The notes under the pieces: generated by a model | The model's database searches: none | What the model was told of the DNA's origin: nothing | Seen by the model: only the letters and a program-made list of their open reading frames with translations | Translations under genes and position numbers: made by a program | Shown here: positions 32,213 through 44,000 of the stretch, piece by piece | Layout: each line of letters opens with the position of its first letter | How positions within the stretch are numbered: position 1 is the first letter of the stretch | Assembly (NCBI GenBank): GCA_030144725.1 | Contig: JASKMD010000024.1 | Coordinates: 7,684,932-7,748,931 of the forward strand | DNA length: 64,000 nucleotides | Origin: Haematococcus lacustris | Taxonomy: Eukaryota; Chlorophyta; Chlorophyceae; Chlamydomonadales; Haematococcaceae | Reading direction: 5' to 3'

Positions 32213-32535
32213 TTAAAACGCGGCTTGATTGTAGGCCTGCACCGTTTGAAATGCAGAAATACATAGTTTGCCCAAGGTCAGACATGCAAGCCAGTTTAAA
32301 AGATGCAAGCCGTCCATGCTGTCCGTGGATCCGCCATCCGTGGCGTTTTCTGGCTTGCGCTTCTTCCGCTGTGGCTGTAGCGCGCTGGCGCCAGCCAAGC
32401 CAAGCACAGCCAAACCAAGCACTCTGCAACACCCGATCTGACCGGGGGCAGCACCCGGCACTTTCAGATGTGCAGTGAATACGTTCAGATTTTCAGATGA
32501 AATTTTTCATTGAAAATCTGAATGAAAATCTGCAA
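32213..32535. repeat. Second, end-trimmed copy of the hAT MITE
   Basis: Aligns with about 1493-1853 of the 1357-1876 element, including CAGACATGCAAGCCA.TTTAA and the TTCAGATTTTCAGATGAAA.TTTTC subterminal motif. The CAGTGTTGTG termini are missing, so it is an older or truncated copy. Confidence 0.85.
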
Positions 32536-33128
32536 TCTCCACAAGCCTACATCCATCTCAGGCATTGATCCACCCATTACATCTAATAGCTGCAGAATCA
32601 ACCAGCAGCCCTGGCAGACAACTGATGTGCTGCGCCGACGAGGTGCTGCGCCGGCGGCGGGCATCTTTACATCTGACGCTTTACGGATGTCACGGGCCTT
32701 TCGCGCCGTCGCGGGCCTTTGGCAAATCAGCCTGCGCCGTAGCATTGTTTTCCGCACCGAGGTTAAGGTGCTTCGTGGGAGGAAAGCCAATTGCACAAAG
32801 CAAAACGCGCCGCGGTTCTCTTTCGCGCCGCGGGATCAGGGTCCGCCGAAGATTGGAGAGGAGCTGCGGCTGGGAGTTGCCTGCGCTGCTACCGCCTCAG
32901 CAGCTGACCCCTCAGCAGCAGCCTAACCCAGCCTGGAAAACAGAGACGGAGGAACTCTGGATGTCACGTCCAAGTAGAATAGGCACAACACGGGCGCTAG
33001 TAGGAACACGGAGACGGGGAACCACTGATGAGCCGCTTCACGGGGGTGACGGGTCTTTCACGGATGAAACCTGGGAACAGGAACCTGGGAACAGGAAACC
33101 TGACAGGCAATCTGTGACATAGACGACC
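32536..33128. other. Spacer before the 33.1-kb gene
   Basis: Contains a tandem 14-mer (ACCTGGGAACAGGA) near 33069-33098. No separate gene recognised; may hold promoter and leader. Confidence 0.4.
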
Positions 33129-34271
33129 ATGGATCGCATTGACGCGCTGTGCACGCTGCATACGCCGATCCGGCACAGCCGCGGCATGACAGCGGACTGC
33201 AACGGCTTCGCGTTGGTGTCCTGCGTGTATGAGGAAGGGGTGGGCTGGGTGGTGAAGCGCTCCAAGACTGGTGCGGGCTTTGCGACGCTTTTCAGGTGGG
33301 GCCAAACCCTACCCTTGGGACCTGCACCCTAATCCCCTGGCCATACGGTGCCAGTTGGGCTTTTGGCTTCCCTACCCTGGGCGAAACCCTACCAGGCGGC
33401 CCATCCCTTGTACAGCCCTAATGTCATGCCTTGGCCAACGGTGCATGTTTCATGCATGTCTGTGTTTGCAGTCAATAGTTTTATTGCTTTTTTGCTCTGC
33501 ATCTAGCCATGCCCTCAATGCTGTCAAACCCTTGCTCCATCTGTACCTCGCCTGCAGTGTGGACTTCGAGCCAAGTAGCTTTACTGCGAATACTACCCGA
33601 TTCTGGCTGTCCTCTGCCAGTGCCATTAAATTGTACAATGCTGAGGGGAAGTGTCTGCAGACCATCCCAGGCCAGTACTATGCCTCGTACATGGAGTACT
33701 TAGGTCCTGGCGGCTGCTACAATACATGTTGCTGCATGTTGCTGCACATTTGACTGGCAATCATGTCCGCAGGCTGTACTTTATTGGTTACCATTCTGGA
33801 ATCCTTTACGCGGTGGACACCATCAGCAATGCTAGCAAGCTTCTGGCCAATAATGTTAAGGCAGATGGGGGTCTGGCTTTGTTCCCTGCCGCCAACAAGC
33901 TGTTGTTCATTAGCAGCCGCAACAGCCTGTGTGAGCTTGACTTGCAGTCAGGGGAGTGCCAGGTCATCACCCCCAGTGTGTGGCCAGAGGGCGGCCGCCT
34001 GCTGACTGGGAACGACCAGCTGGCCCTGTACATTGTGCCCATTGCTGGAGGCAGCAACTTCTTCTCATGCTCCATGCAAGGGAAGGTGTGCAACTTGCGC
34101 AACGTCCGTCATTCAGCTATCAGTGCAGACTACCGCCTCAACAGCCGGGGTGACCTGCTGATTATTGACCAGCCGGATAAGGAGTTGCCACGCATCTGCT
34201 GCTTGCCGGCGTTGCTGCCGCCTCCAGAGGCTAGTGCCTGCAAGACCTTGAGCCCCAAGGGTTGCCAATGA
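33129..34271 (+). CDS. Unrecognised protein, possibly beta-propeller-like, three exons
   Basis: Exons 33129-33295, 33558-33686 and 33773-34271 join in phase to 795 nt (264 residues). The short strand-like units with a glycine turn, LYFIGYHSGILYAVD, KLLFISSRNSLCELDL and RGDLLIIDQP, look like blades of a propeller (NHL or PQQ type), but no family could be named. Several cysteines lie near both ends. No clear signal peptide or membrane segment. It lies 1.1 kb after truB on the same strand. Parts of its last exon recur, decayed, at 34741-35095 and 37031-37385. The second exon's donor (TC|GTACAT) was chosen because it alone keeps the frame; upstream exons cannot be excluded. Confidence 0.6.
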
Positions 34272-34447
34272 CCCTACATGTGGTGTGGGAAATAACCTGC
34301 ATGCGCTGCTGCTCCCTGCCAAGGCCACCGCCTGCAAGATGTCCAACCACCAGGGTGGCCACTCAGCTACAGGCAGTACAAGACAACATGATCGGATGAT
34401 TGGAAGGTCTGTATGGGGATGATATCACAACACATGCCATGTGACAG

Positions 34448-35262
34448 GACACCACCCCCAGTGAGGGGACCTGGTTCTGTCTATGCGTTGGTACGTGTTG
34501 TCCGCTTGGCCTGACTCTCACGTTGATAACCCTAGCCTGATCCTACTATTTTTCTGATAGTTCTGTGTTGCTGTTGCAACCCACTCCCACAGCTGCGTCC
34601 ACGGTCAGCAAGAGTTGGGACTGGGCACAGATTACGGCGCCAGCCACAGCAGGAACCAACAACGCTGCAAGGGTTGACCAGGGCCCCCCGATACGCTGCT
34701 AGTGCCGCCTGGCGACAGCTAGGACCCAGCTTCATGTTGTCACCCTTTCGTGCATGCTTGTGGGCTGCATGGTCAATATTGATCTTAGCGCTGTGTCCAC
34801 CACCAGCCAGGCGAGTAGTCTGCTAGCCCTGTTGCTCACTAAGTGAAGGCGACTGGGGCCCTGGCTCCCCACAAAATCATTTGCAGTGTTCACCAGCAGC
34901 CGCAACAGCCTGTGTGAGCTTGACTTGCAGTCAGGGGAGTGCCAGGTCATCACCCCCAGCGTGTTGAATGCTGACATGGAATGCTGGCATGGAATGGCCA
35001 GCTGGACTGAAGGGAGCAACTTTTTTGCTGTGATGTGGCATTGCTGCTGGATGCACAGGAAAGGTGCAAAGGGCAAGGTGCTGGGACCCTACTGCTGAGG
35101 CGACTCATGTGCGTAGCAGCACCCAGTGCTGTGCAGTGCTAGGGGCTATCAGGGGGTAGGCGACAGGCCAGTTAGGGTAAGGGTCTGGGTTAAAGCTGCA
35201 CACACAATCTGACTCGTGGAAACAACAAACAGGGGCCTGTGCCCTATACCCTTCTTGCTTGG
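34448..35262 (+). pseudogene. Chimeric pseudogene, copy 1 (truB exon 1 plus 33.1-kb gene exon 3)
   Basis: Bases 34590-34735 resemble truB exon 1 (28065-28265), ending in the shared GCCTGGCGACAGCTAGGACC. Bases 34775-34980 resemble the third exon of the 33.1-kb gene (33810-33985), with AGCAGCCGCAACAGCCTGTG shared and frameshifts before it. The two pieces are in the same order and orientation as the parent genes, as if the DNA between them was lost. No intact frame. Confidence 0.8.
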
Positions 35263-35922
35263 AGCGACCGGCCCGACTATAATTATATTTATAGTTTTAT
35301 ATGGCTTGAGCACTTTTATAGCTTTTATAGGTCCTCGAATCTTGCATCCGCTTCCACCGCCGACCAGCGCAATGGCTGCGCCTAGCCCCGATGACCCCAA
35401 TGCGCTAGGGTCGGATGGTCTGCCCAAGTTTGCCCATACCACCACGCAAACCTTGGAGGGAAGGAAAGCACTGTCGTTCAGGTGTAGAACCAGGTCAAAG
35501 GCTTCACTACGCGCGCCAGTTATCGCCAATCATCGCCAGTTATTCGAATCAGCTCGATGAATAAGCTGGTCGTCATCGCAAGAGCAGTAGCCAAGAGCAG
35601 CAGGTAGGAGGCGCTTGGAGCGTCAGCTTGGACTTCCGGTGAGTGCACATGGTGTTAATCTTGTTGCACGGGTGTTAATCTTGTTCATCTGCTTGCTAAG
35701 CCTTAGCTGACTGATAATACAGACAGCTGGAGCATGACAGGTGTAGCATGGCTTGGTGGTTGCAAGCAAGGCAGCAACGGCGTAGAGCAGCAGCCAACAA
35801 GGAGGTAGCAAGGAGTCAGCAAGGCATGACTGATAATACAGACAGCTGGAGCTTGGAGCGGGCAGCCTGGAGCGCGCAGTCTGGAGCTGGACGTTGTTGT
35901 GTTGTGTTGTGTTTTGTTAGGG

Positions 35923-36004
35923 CCCAGCCCAGCCCAGCCCAGCCCAGCCCAGCCCAGCCCAGCCCAGCCCAGCCCAGCCCAGCCCAGCCCAGCCCAGCCC
36001 AGCC
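35923..36004. repeat. (CCCAG)n array, about 16 units
   Basis: Perfect pentamer repeat. Confidence 0.97.
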
Positions 36005-36599
36005 ATGGGGCATTGGGCATAGGCAGCAAGGCAAAGTGCTTAGCAGTCCCGTAGTGAGTGTTAGCTAAAGCATCAATGCATGTACTTAGCATCAGCGATA
36101 CATGTCTTCTGTAGTGGTGTTGCAAGGCAGTTGAGCTTGAGACATGTATTGCTTCCAGTGCTTCTGCCTTTTTGGTGTGGTGTACCACTAAGCACAAAGT
36201 AATGATTGTAAGACATGACATGGCAAGTTTGTATCAGATCAGAATCAACATTGTGGAGAGAATGTAAAATGACCCTCCATGACGACCCTGCCCGGGGTCG
36301 GCAAGACCACTTTCAGTCATAACTCCCCCCCCCTTCCCCTAGCCCACCCCAACCCACACCCGTATCAACATCTTCGCCACCTTCTTGCATCAATGCATCA
36401 CCTTCTTGCATCAATGCCACCTTCTTGCATCAATGCATGTATTTAGCATCAGCGATACATAGTGTTCATCACCGCCTCTCAACGGCGCACCGTAAACATT
36501 TCATCAACTCACTTGTCTTGTGTATGAGCTTGCTATGAAAATGCGGGTCGATGGGCTGCTCACGGCTTGTTTGAGCTGACTTGACGTGAAAAGTACGCT

Positions 36600-36660
36600 C
36601 TTGCGTGGGGTGGAACCCGTAACCTCTCGCACTTGGCTGCTAAGCTACTGAGCCAAGCTA
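36600..36660 (-). ncRNA. SINE-like segment with RNA polymerase III boxes
   Basis: On the minus strand TGGCTCAGTAGC (36655-36644) matches a tRNA A box except for the last base, and GGGTTCCACCCC (36618-36607) matches a B box except for G to C after GGTTC. The spacing of 25 bases is tRNA-like. No full cloverleaf with acceptor stem could be drawn, so a tRNA-derived SINE head or decayed tRNA is more likely than a working tRNA gene. Confidence 0.35.
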
Positions 36661-36737
36661 TAAATATAGTCCTATAGCTTATGATTATAGCTTTTTATAG
36701 GAATCCGAGCCAACTATAATTATATGGGCGTACCCTA

Positions 36738-37552
36738 GACACCACCCCCAGTGAGGGGACCTGGTTCTGTCTATGCGTTGGTACGTGTTGTCCGCTTGGC
36801 CTGACTCTCACGTTGATAACCCTAGCCTGATCCTACTATTTTCCTGATAGTTCTGTGTTGCTGTTGCAACCCACTCCCACAGCTGCGTCCACGGTCAGCA
36901 AGAGTTGGGACTGGGCACAGATTACGGCGCCAGCCACAGCAGGAACCAACAACGCTGCAAGGGTCGACCAGGGCCCCCCGATACGCTGCTAGTGCCGCCT
37001 GGCGACAGCTAGGACCCAGCTTCATGTTGTCACCCTTTCGTGCATGCTTGTGGGCTGCATGGTCAATATTGATCTTAGCGCTGTGTCCACCACCAGCCAG
37101 GCGAGTAGTCTGCTAGCCCTGTTGCTCACTAAGTGAAGGCGACTGGGGCCCTGGCTCCCCACAAAATCATTTGCAGTGTTCACCAGCAGCCGCAACAGCC
37201 TGTGTGAGCTTGACTTGCAGTCAGGGGAGTGCCAGGTCATCACCCCCAGCGTGTTGAATGCTGACATGGAATGCTGGCATGGAATGGCCAGCTGGACTGA
37301 AGGGAGCAACTTTTTTGCTGTGATGTGGCATTGCTGCTGGATGCACAGGAAAGGTGCAAAGGGCAAGGTGCTGGGACCCTACTGCTGAGGCGACTCATGT
37401 GCATAGCAGCACCCAGTGCTGTGCAGTGCTAGGGGCTATCAGGGGGTAGGCGACAGGCCAGTTAGGGTAAGGGTCTGGGTTAAAGCTGCACACACAATCT
37501 GACTCGTGGAAACAACAAACAGGGGCCTGTGCCCTATACCCTTCTTGCTTGT
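36738..37552 (+). pseudogene. Chimeric pseudogene, copy 2
   Basis: Nearly identical to 34448-35262 over 815 bp (only scattered single-base differences seen, for example T/C at 36842 and 36965), so the duplication is recent. Same truB and 33.1-kb gene pieces. Confidence 0.85.
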
Positions 37553-37630
37553 GGCCAAGGAAACAGCCACACCACATAGTCCTCGCGGGCAGGAAGACCG
37601 AGCAAGGGTTGGCACCCAACACCCCACCCT

Positions 37631-38090
37631 GACTCTCGCCCTTACCCTAAACCCTAACCCTAAACCATAACCCTACACCCTAACCGGTAACCCTGAATGA
37701 ACCCTAACACTATGCGGCATGTCCCGGCGGTGTAATGATGTAGGCATGGGCATAGCCCCCAGATGATACAGTGTGACAGTTAGAGGCTAGGTGACAGGCC
37801 CATTAGGGTTAGGGTTAGGGTCAGGGTAAGTGGGTCAAGGGTTAGGTGGGTCAGTGTTGTGCTGGACCCAGCGCTGCACTCACGCTCTGAGCCTTGGGAA
37901 CTGAGCCTTGGGGAACTGAGCCTTGGGACCCTTGGCCCTGTGCCCTTGATGCTTAGAGGCCAAGGTGACAGCCATACTCCATAGTACTCGTGGGCGGACC
38001 CTGACTCTGAATCCGAACACTAGGCCCTGACCCTGAACCCTGACCGTAAACCCTGACCGTAAGTTTTAGACATAAACCCCAACCCTCACC
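37631..38090. repeat. Interstitial telomere-like repeats, degenerate
   Basis: 37631-37705 reads as mixed CCCTAA and CCCTAAA units; 37803-37823 holds three TTAGGG units in the opposite orientation; 38010-38090 has CCCTGA/CCCTAA-like decay. Both heptamer and hexamer versions are present. They could be remnants of a healed break or of a former chromosome end. Confidence 0.7.
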
Positions 38091-41000
38091 CTACAGCATG
38101 GTGAGCTGTGCCTTGAGCTGCTTCATGAGCTCCAGGCTGTCGCTGTGCTCAGGGTAGGCCGCCAGCGCCTGGCTGACCTGCAGGGCGCAGCACACAGCGG
38201 CCAGCCGGGGCAGCAAGGGGTGGGGGGCGGCGAGGGCAGGTACAGTGCTCAGGGCCCCAGCTGCTGAAGGCGGTGGAGGTGGAGGTGGAGGTCCCGGTCG
38301 TGACTTCCCACGCCCAACCCAGAGGCAATTATGCCTAGCTTGTGGCGACCAAGGAGGTGGGCGGGCCACTTGGCTGGCTTGTCGAGGGGGGTGAAGGTTG
38401 ATGGACAAGGCTGATCACCCGTACCAGGCTTATGGTCATAGCGGTGTAAACCCTTCACCATTGTCTAGGTAGGCCAGGCGGTGTGGTGGTGCAACTGATG
38501 AGGCTGTGGCTAACCCGGGTGGCTGTGGGGTGGTGGACTGGGCTGTAGTGTGGTGTGGGGCCAGGCAGGTGAGGGGGAGGGTGAGGGTGAGGGGTGGCGG
38601 GTTACCAGGGTGGCTGTAGGGAATGTAGGGTCAGGTGAGGGTGAGGGTGAGGGGCCTGGTGCAGCTGCGGGGGCTCACCAGCGTGAAGGACTCCTGGAAG
38701 TCGCCGGTCTTGAAGGCCAGCAGGCCGCCGTTGAAGAAGGGCTCGAACGCGTGCCCGCTGGCCTGGGCTGACCTGCACACCACCATGACCAGCGGCGGCT
38801 GGGGTTGCAGCGGATCAAGCTGAACCACCTTGTAGGGGGCTGGGGGGGAGGGGCTGGGGGTGTGCCCCATCCAGCAGCCGCTGGGGTCGCGGGGGTCAGT
38901 GGCGGCAGGCAGTTGCAACAACAGGGGGAGGGTGGTGGAGCTTGGGTGGGTGGGTGGGGGTGATGGGGCTGGGGTTGGGGTGGGGGGGACAGGGGCTGGG
39001 GGGTGGGGTGGGGTGGGGTGGAGGGGCTGTAGGTGGTATGGTGGAGCTGGGGGGAGTGGAGAGGAGGGGGAGGGGGAAGGATTTGCAGCAACCAACCTCA
39101 ACCATTCTGACACTGCACAGTCTGGCGCCAGTGACGGCAACAAGGGGCATGGTCCAGTGGCGCTTACCAGGAGACGCGACACCCCCTGACACCCCTCTAG
39201 CCACCCCTCACTGGCTGTAAGGGGGGTAGGTGGCTGTAAGGGGGGGGGGGGCGCCTCACTGGCTGTAGGGGACTGGGGGTGGGGGGAAGGGAGGGGAAGG
39301 GAAGAGGGGGGCAGGGTGTTATCCACGGTTGTGAGGCCCAGTCGCGTCCAGCAGTGCGGTTGAGGCAGGGCCCACAGGCAGTGCCTGGACCCTATCTGCC
39401 TAGCCTGCCCCCTCACATGAAGTGTGACCTGGCTAGCGTGTCGTTTCCCTTGCGGCCCTCCAGCACGCCCAGGTTGGTGTGTGCCTCCGCATGGCCCGGG
39501 TCCAGGGCCACAGCCAGGCGCAGGCACTGCCCGGCTAGACCCAGGTCGCCTATGCCCACAGCCACCTGCAGCGCACAGCTGGCAGCCGGGACTGCCTCGA
39601 GCTTGCACAGCAGATGGGTACGGCCAGGGCTGATCAGGGGAGATCAGGGCCGCAGGGGGAGGGCGGGGAGGGTGGGAGGGGGCAGGGCTGGGCAGATCAG
39701 GGCTGCAGGGGGAGGGGGGGAGGGGGGGGGGGGGCAGGGCTGGGGAGATCAGGGCCGCAGGTACCGGTTGGAGTTGTGGCACGAGAGGGGCTGAAGGGGG
39801 GCTGGCGGCTGAGGCTGAGGGCTAAGGCGGCTAGGGGATGGAGTGGAGGATGCAGGAGAGCGGGAGAGGAGTGGGCAGAGAGGTAGCTGTGGGGTGGTCC
39901 CAGGCAAGGAGCAGGAGAGGGAGCGGGAGAGGAGCGAGAATTGGGGGGGCAGCCTAAGGGTGAACAGAGGGAAGGGGGGAGGGCGGCAGCCCTGTTGGGC
40001 GGAGCAGGTGGGTGTGTGGGGGTGGTCCCCGGGCCTGACCTGGCTGATGTTGTACCACACGTCTGCCACGTTGCCGTCATCGCTGAGCTGCAGGGCGCGC
40101 TCAAAGCAGCCCAGGCACAGGTCGTACTGCGGGGCATAGAGCAGGCAGGGTGCGCAGGCATTCACCCCTGGGGGAAGCAGGGGAGGAAAGCTCAGGGCTG
40201 GGGGGTCAAAGGGGGTGGGGCGCCACAGCCAGACACGGGGCAGGGCGCAGGGGGTGGGGGAGGCTGGTGGTACAAGGGGTGGCAGGGGGGTAGGAGGCTA
40301 GGGGGGCGAGGCAAGAGGGGAGGAGGTGGGTGTGGGGCAGGCGGGTGTGCAGGGATGGCGGTGGGGGTGTGAGGGGCAGGAGGGGTTTAGGAGGCCGGGG
40401 GGCGAGGCGGTGGAGGAGGTGACAGAGGATGGGTGTGGGGCAGGCATGCGTGTAGATGATGGGGGAAGGTGTGTGTGGGGTGCGTGTGGGGGGTGGGGCG
40501 TGCCTGGGATGCGTAGAAGCAACACAAGCCCAGGTTGGTCCACAGCTCCGTGTTGGTCACACCCATCTGCAGCAGCCGGCGGTAGTACCTGCACCCACCA
40601 CCACCACCACCACCACCACCACCACCACAACTGCCACTACCACTATCAGCACCATGACGAGGAATAGGCAAGGCTGCTTTTAGCAGTGCACCCATGATCA
40701 TGATGTGTGGGGTGCAACTCTGCAGCAAGCACGGCAGCAGCGGCCTGAGCACAGAACGTGGCAGCTGAGAAAGTGCAGATGTACGGGTCAGAGGTCTGCT
40801 AGGAGCTGCAACTGGGCATAAGGGCGGACCAGCAGGCTGCAGGTCCCCCCTCCCCTCCCCCTCCCCCTCCCCCTCCCCCTCCCCCTCCCCCTCCCCCTCC
40901 CCCTCCCCCTCCCCCTCCCCCTCCCCCTCCCCTTGCCCCTGCCCCTGCCCCTGCCCCTGCCCCTCCCGAGGCACTGAGGCAGGCAGCGAGAGAACAGGCA

Positions 41001-44000
41001 GCAGGGGCAGCCAGCCCTTCCCCCACCCCACCTCAACGCAATCTCTGGCTGGTCTGTGTAGAAGTGGAAGGAGGCCAGGCAGGCAATGGCCTCAACGTTG
41101 GAAGCGTCATAGTACAGCACGTTTTTGTAGAACTGTGGCCACCAAGGGCGGTGCAGCAGCAGGGGGGGTGAGGAGCAGCACCAGGGGCGAGGTCAGCAGG
41201 GGGGGACAGGGTGAGGCACAGCAGGCGTTCCCTGTGCAGGCAGCAGGAGCCTAGCAGGCTGCATGTGAACTTGGAAGGAACAGCAGCAGGGGCACAGGGG
41301 GTAGGGGAGGGTGGGGTGCAGCGCTCAGGGGGGTGACAGAGGCAGCAGCAGCAGCAGGGGCAGGAGGTGCCTCAAGGCCAGGGGGAGCAGGGGGAGGGGG
41401 AGCAACAGCGAGGGGCAACAGCAGCCACAGCACCAGCCAGGAGGGTGGTTGGACCGCAAGCTGACAGTTGCTGCTCCAGGGGGTGCTGCTGTAGGGGCTT
41501 GCCCAGACACTTCCTTGCCCCCTGCCACCCCCTGTCCCCCCTTTCTCCCCTGGCCTGACCTGCACGCCCTTGTCCGTGTCCCCTAGGGCGTCGTACACGC
41601 GCGCCATGCCCAGCAGCAGGTCGGGGTCGCCCGGGTGCGCCTGCTGCCAGACAGCCAGGCAGGCAGGCAGCCAGCCAGTCCGTCATGTGGTCAGACAGTT
41701 GGTCGGTTAGCTGGTCCTTCGGTAGGTCAGTCATTGGTTCGTTTGTTTGATGTTCGGGAGGCAGGCACTCGGCTGGTCGGTCGGTTTGTCTGGCTGTCTG
41801 GGAAGGTGAGGGTGCGTCCTGCAGGCATCCTGACTACAGCTGTGATGGAATGACAACGGAGGCGGCAAGGAGTGTTTCCATATGGGGTACTTCACGAGTG
41901 ACCGTGTGAGTGATCACACCAGTGACCACATGTTCCAGCTGGGAACACCACAGCCCTGACTGCCTTGCATCACAGCCTTAGCCATCACCTGCCTGCCTGA
42001 CCCCACACTCCTTGCCCACACCCCAGCCATCCCCCTGCCCGCCCCCTGCCAGCGCTCTGCACCGCCCCCGGCCAGCCCCCATCTCCACCCCCTGCCAGCC
42101 CCCGACCTGTGCCCAGCCAGCCCCCAGCCGCCCCCTGCCCTGCCTGCAGCGCAGCCGTGTAGTGCTCCAGGGCGCTGTTGGGCTGGTCCAGCCTCAGGTA
42201 CACCTTGGCCAGCTCCAGCACTGCACTCATCATCTCCTGCAGGCCAGGGGCGAGGGGAGCAGCCGGCAGGGGGAGGGAGGGGAGTCAGCAGCGTGGGACG
42301 GGGGGCGGAGGGTGGGGGGCGGGGGGCTGTGCAGGGGCCTGACACCAGCCTAGCACTAGCAAGTAGCAACAAGGGTGGGTTGAAAGCCAGCGGGGTGTGA
42401 GGGTGAGAGGGGTGGAGGGAGCCAGTGGCCCTGGCTGGTCTCTCTAGCTCTGGGACGCACACAGAACCTGGGTAGGGGGGGCAGCAGGCAGGGTGGAGGG
42501 GGAGGGGATCAGCGAGCAGGGAGAGGGGGGAGGGGGGCAGTGGCCACAGCTGGTCACATAGCTCCTCTCTGCTGCTGCAGCCGCGCGGGTCTTGCTCCAT
42601 CTGCCTTCACCGCAAGTCAGTCTGACAGTGTCCCAGCTCTTGGACCCTGGCCCCCTGCTGTGGTTGGGGGGTCCATTGCTACTGCTGCTGCTGCTGCTGC
42701 TGCTACTGCTGACGAGGATGCTGCCGCTGCCGCTGGTCCCGGCCCCCTGACCTGTGTCTTGATGCTGCTCTTCAGCTGCTTCTCAGCATCGCGCAGCAGA
42801 CCCAGCTGGTAGTAGCACTTGCCCAGCCGGGCCTTCCACCACCAGTCCTGAACAGGCAAGCCAGTCAGCAGAGAGACTGAGGCAGCAGCCTGAAGCAACC
42901 GCCGTTGGGGCCAGGCCAGGCACATCAGCAGCCAGCTGCCTGCAGTAGCAGGGGTAGCAGCCAGGGTCCCAAGCAGCAGCGGCAGGCAGGCAGGCGGGCG
43001 GGCGGGCGGGCGACCGGGCGGTGGGTTGAGCACCTGGAAGTCCGCTTTCTGCGTGGCCAGGGCACACAGCTCCAGCGCTCGCTTGACGTTGTGGTCCACG
43101 TACAGCATGTAGTCACACAGTGAGCGGGCCAGGTGCGGGCGGCTGGCATACTTGCTGCGCTGGTGGCAGGCCAGGCCAGGGCAGCGCAGGCAGCAGGGCG
43201 TCAGCAGGCTGACTGGACATAGCACAAGCTGTGGGGAGGCTGAGGTGAGGTTGCCATCACAAGGGAACGAGGGGAGGAGGGGGAAGGGGCGAAGGGGGGA
43301 GCAAGGAGGAGGGGGGGAGGAGAGGGAGGCGGAGGGCGGGCGGAGGGGGGAGGATGAGGTGTATGTGTATGAGTAGGTAAAACTTTGTAATGATTGGGAA
43401 GGGGCAGGGGGGCAGGGGGCTGAGGGAGGCAGGGGTGGCGGAGTCACCCACCGCAGGTCCACCTGCTCGCTGTTGATGAAGGGCCCGCCAGGCTCTGACA
43501 GCATGGAGGCCGTGCCCAACCTCACAAACCTGCAGCAGAGCAGGACGGGTCAGGGTCAGGGTCAGGGTCAGGGTCAGGGTCAGGGCCAGGGTCAGGGCCA
43601 GGGCCAGGGTCAGGGTCAGGGTCAGGGTCAGGGTCAGGGTCAGGGTCAGGGTCAGGGTCAGGGTCAGGGTCAGGGTCAGGGTCAGGGTCAGGGCCAGGGC
43701 CAGGGCCAGGGTCAGGGTCAGGGTCAGGGCCAGGGTCAGGGTCAGGGTCAGGGTCAGGGTCAGGGTCAGGGTCAGGGTCAGGGTCAGGGTCAGGGTCAGG
43801 GTCAGGGTCAGGGCCAGGGTCAGGGTCAGGGTCAGGGTCAGGGTCAGGGTCAGGGTCAGGGTCAGGGCCAGGGTCAGGGCCAGGGCCAGGGTCAGGGTCA
43901 GGGTCAGGGTCAGGGTCAGGGTCAGGGTCAGGGTCAGGGTCAGGGTCAGGGTCAGGGTCAGGGTCAGGGTCAGGGTCAGGGTCAGGGTCAGGGTCAGGGT

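Larger units (their letters stand above)
35263..36737. other. Spacer between the two chimeric pseudogenes
   Basis: Locally A/T-rich at both edges (TATAATTATAT near 35277 and 36714). An open frame starting at an ATG at 35372 (MAAPSPDDPNALGSDG) ends at a possible splice donor at 35479; it may be a lone first exon. 36361-36460 repeats CACCTTCTTGCATCAATGC three times. Contains the pentamer array and the SINE-like segment listed separately. Confidence 0.4.

Noticed and set aside
36600..36660. Functional tRNA gene
   Set aside because: A and B boxes each have a mismatch and no acceptor stem pairs; kept only as a SINE-like segment.
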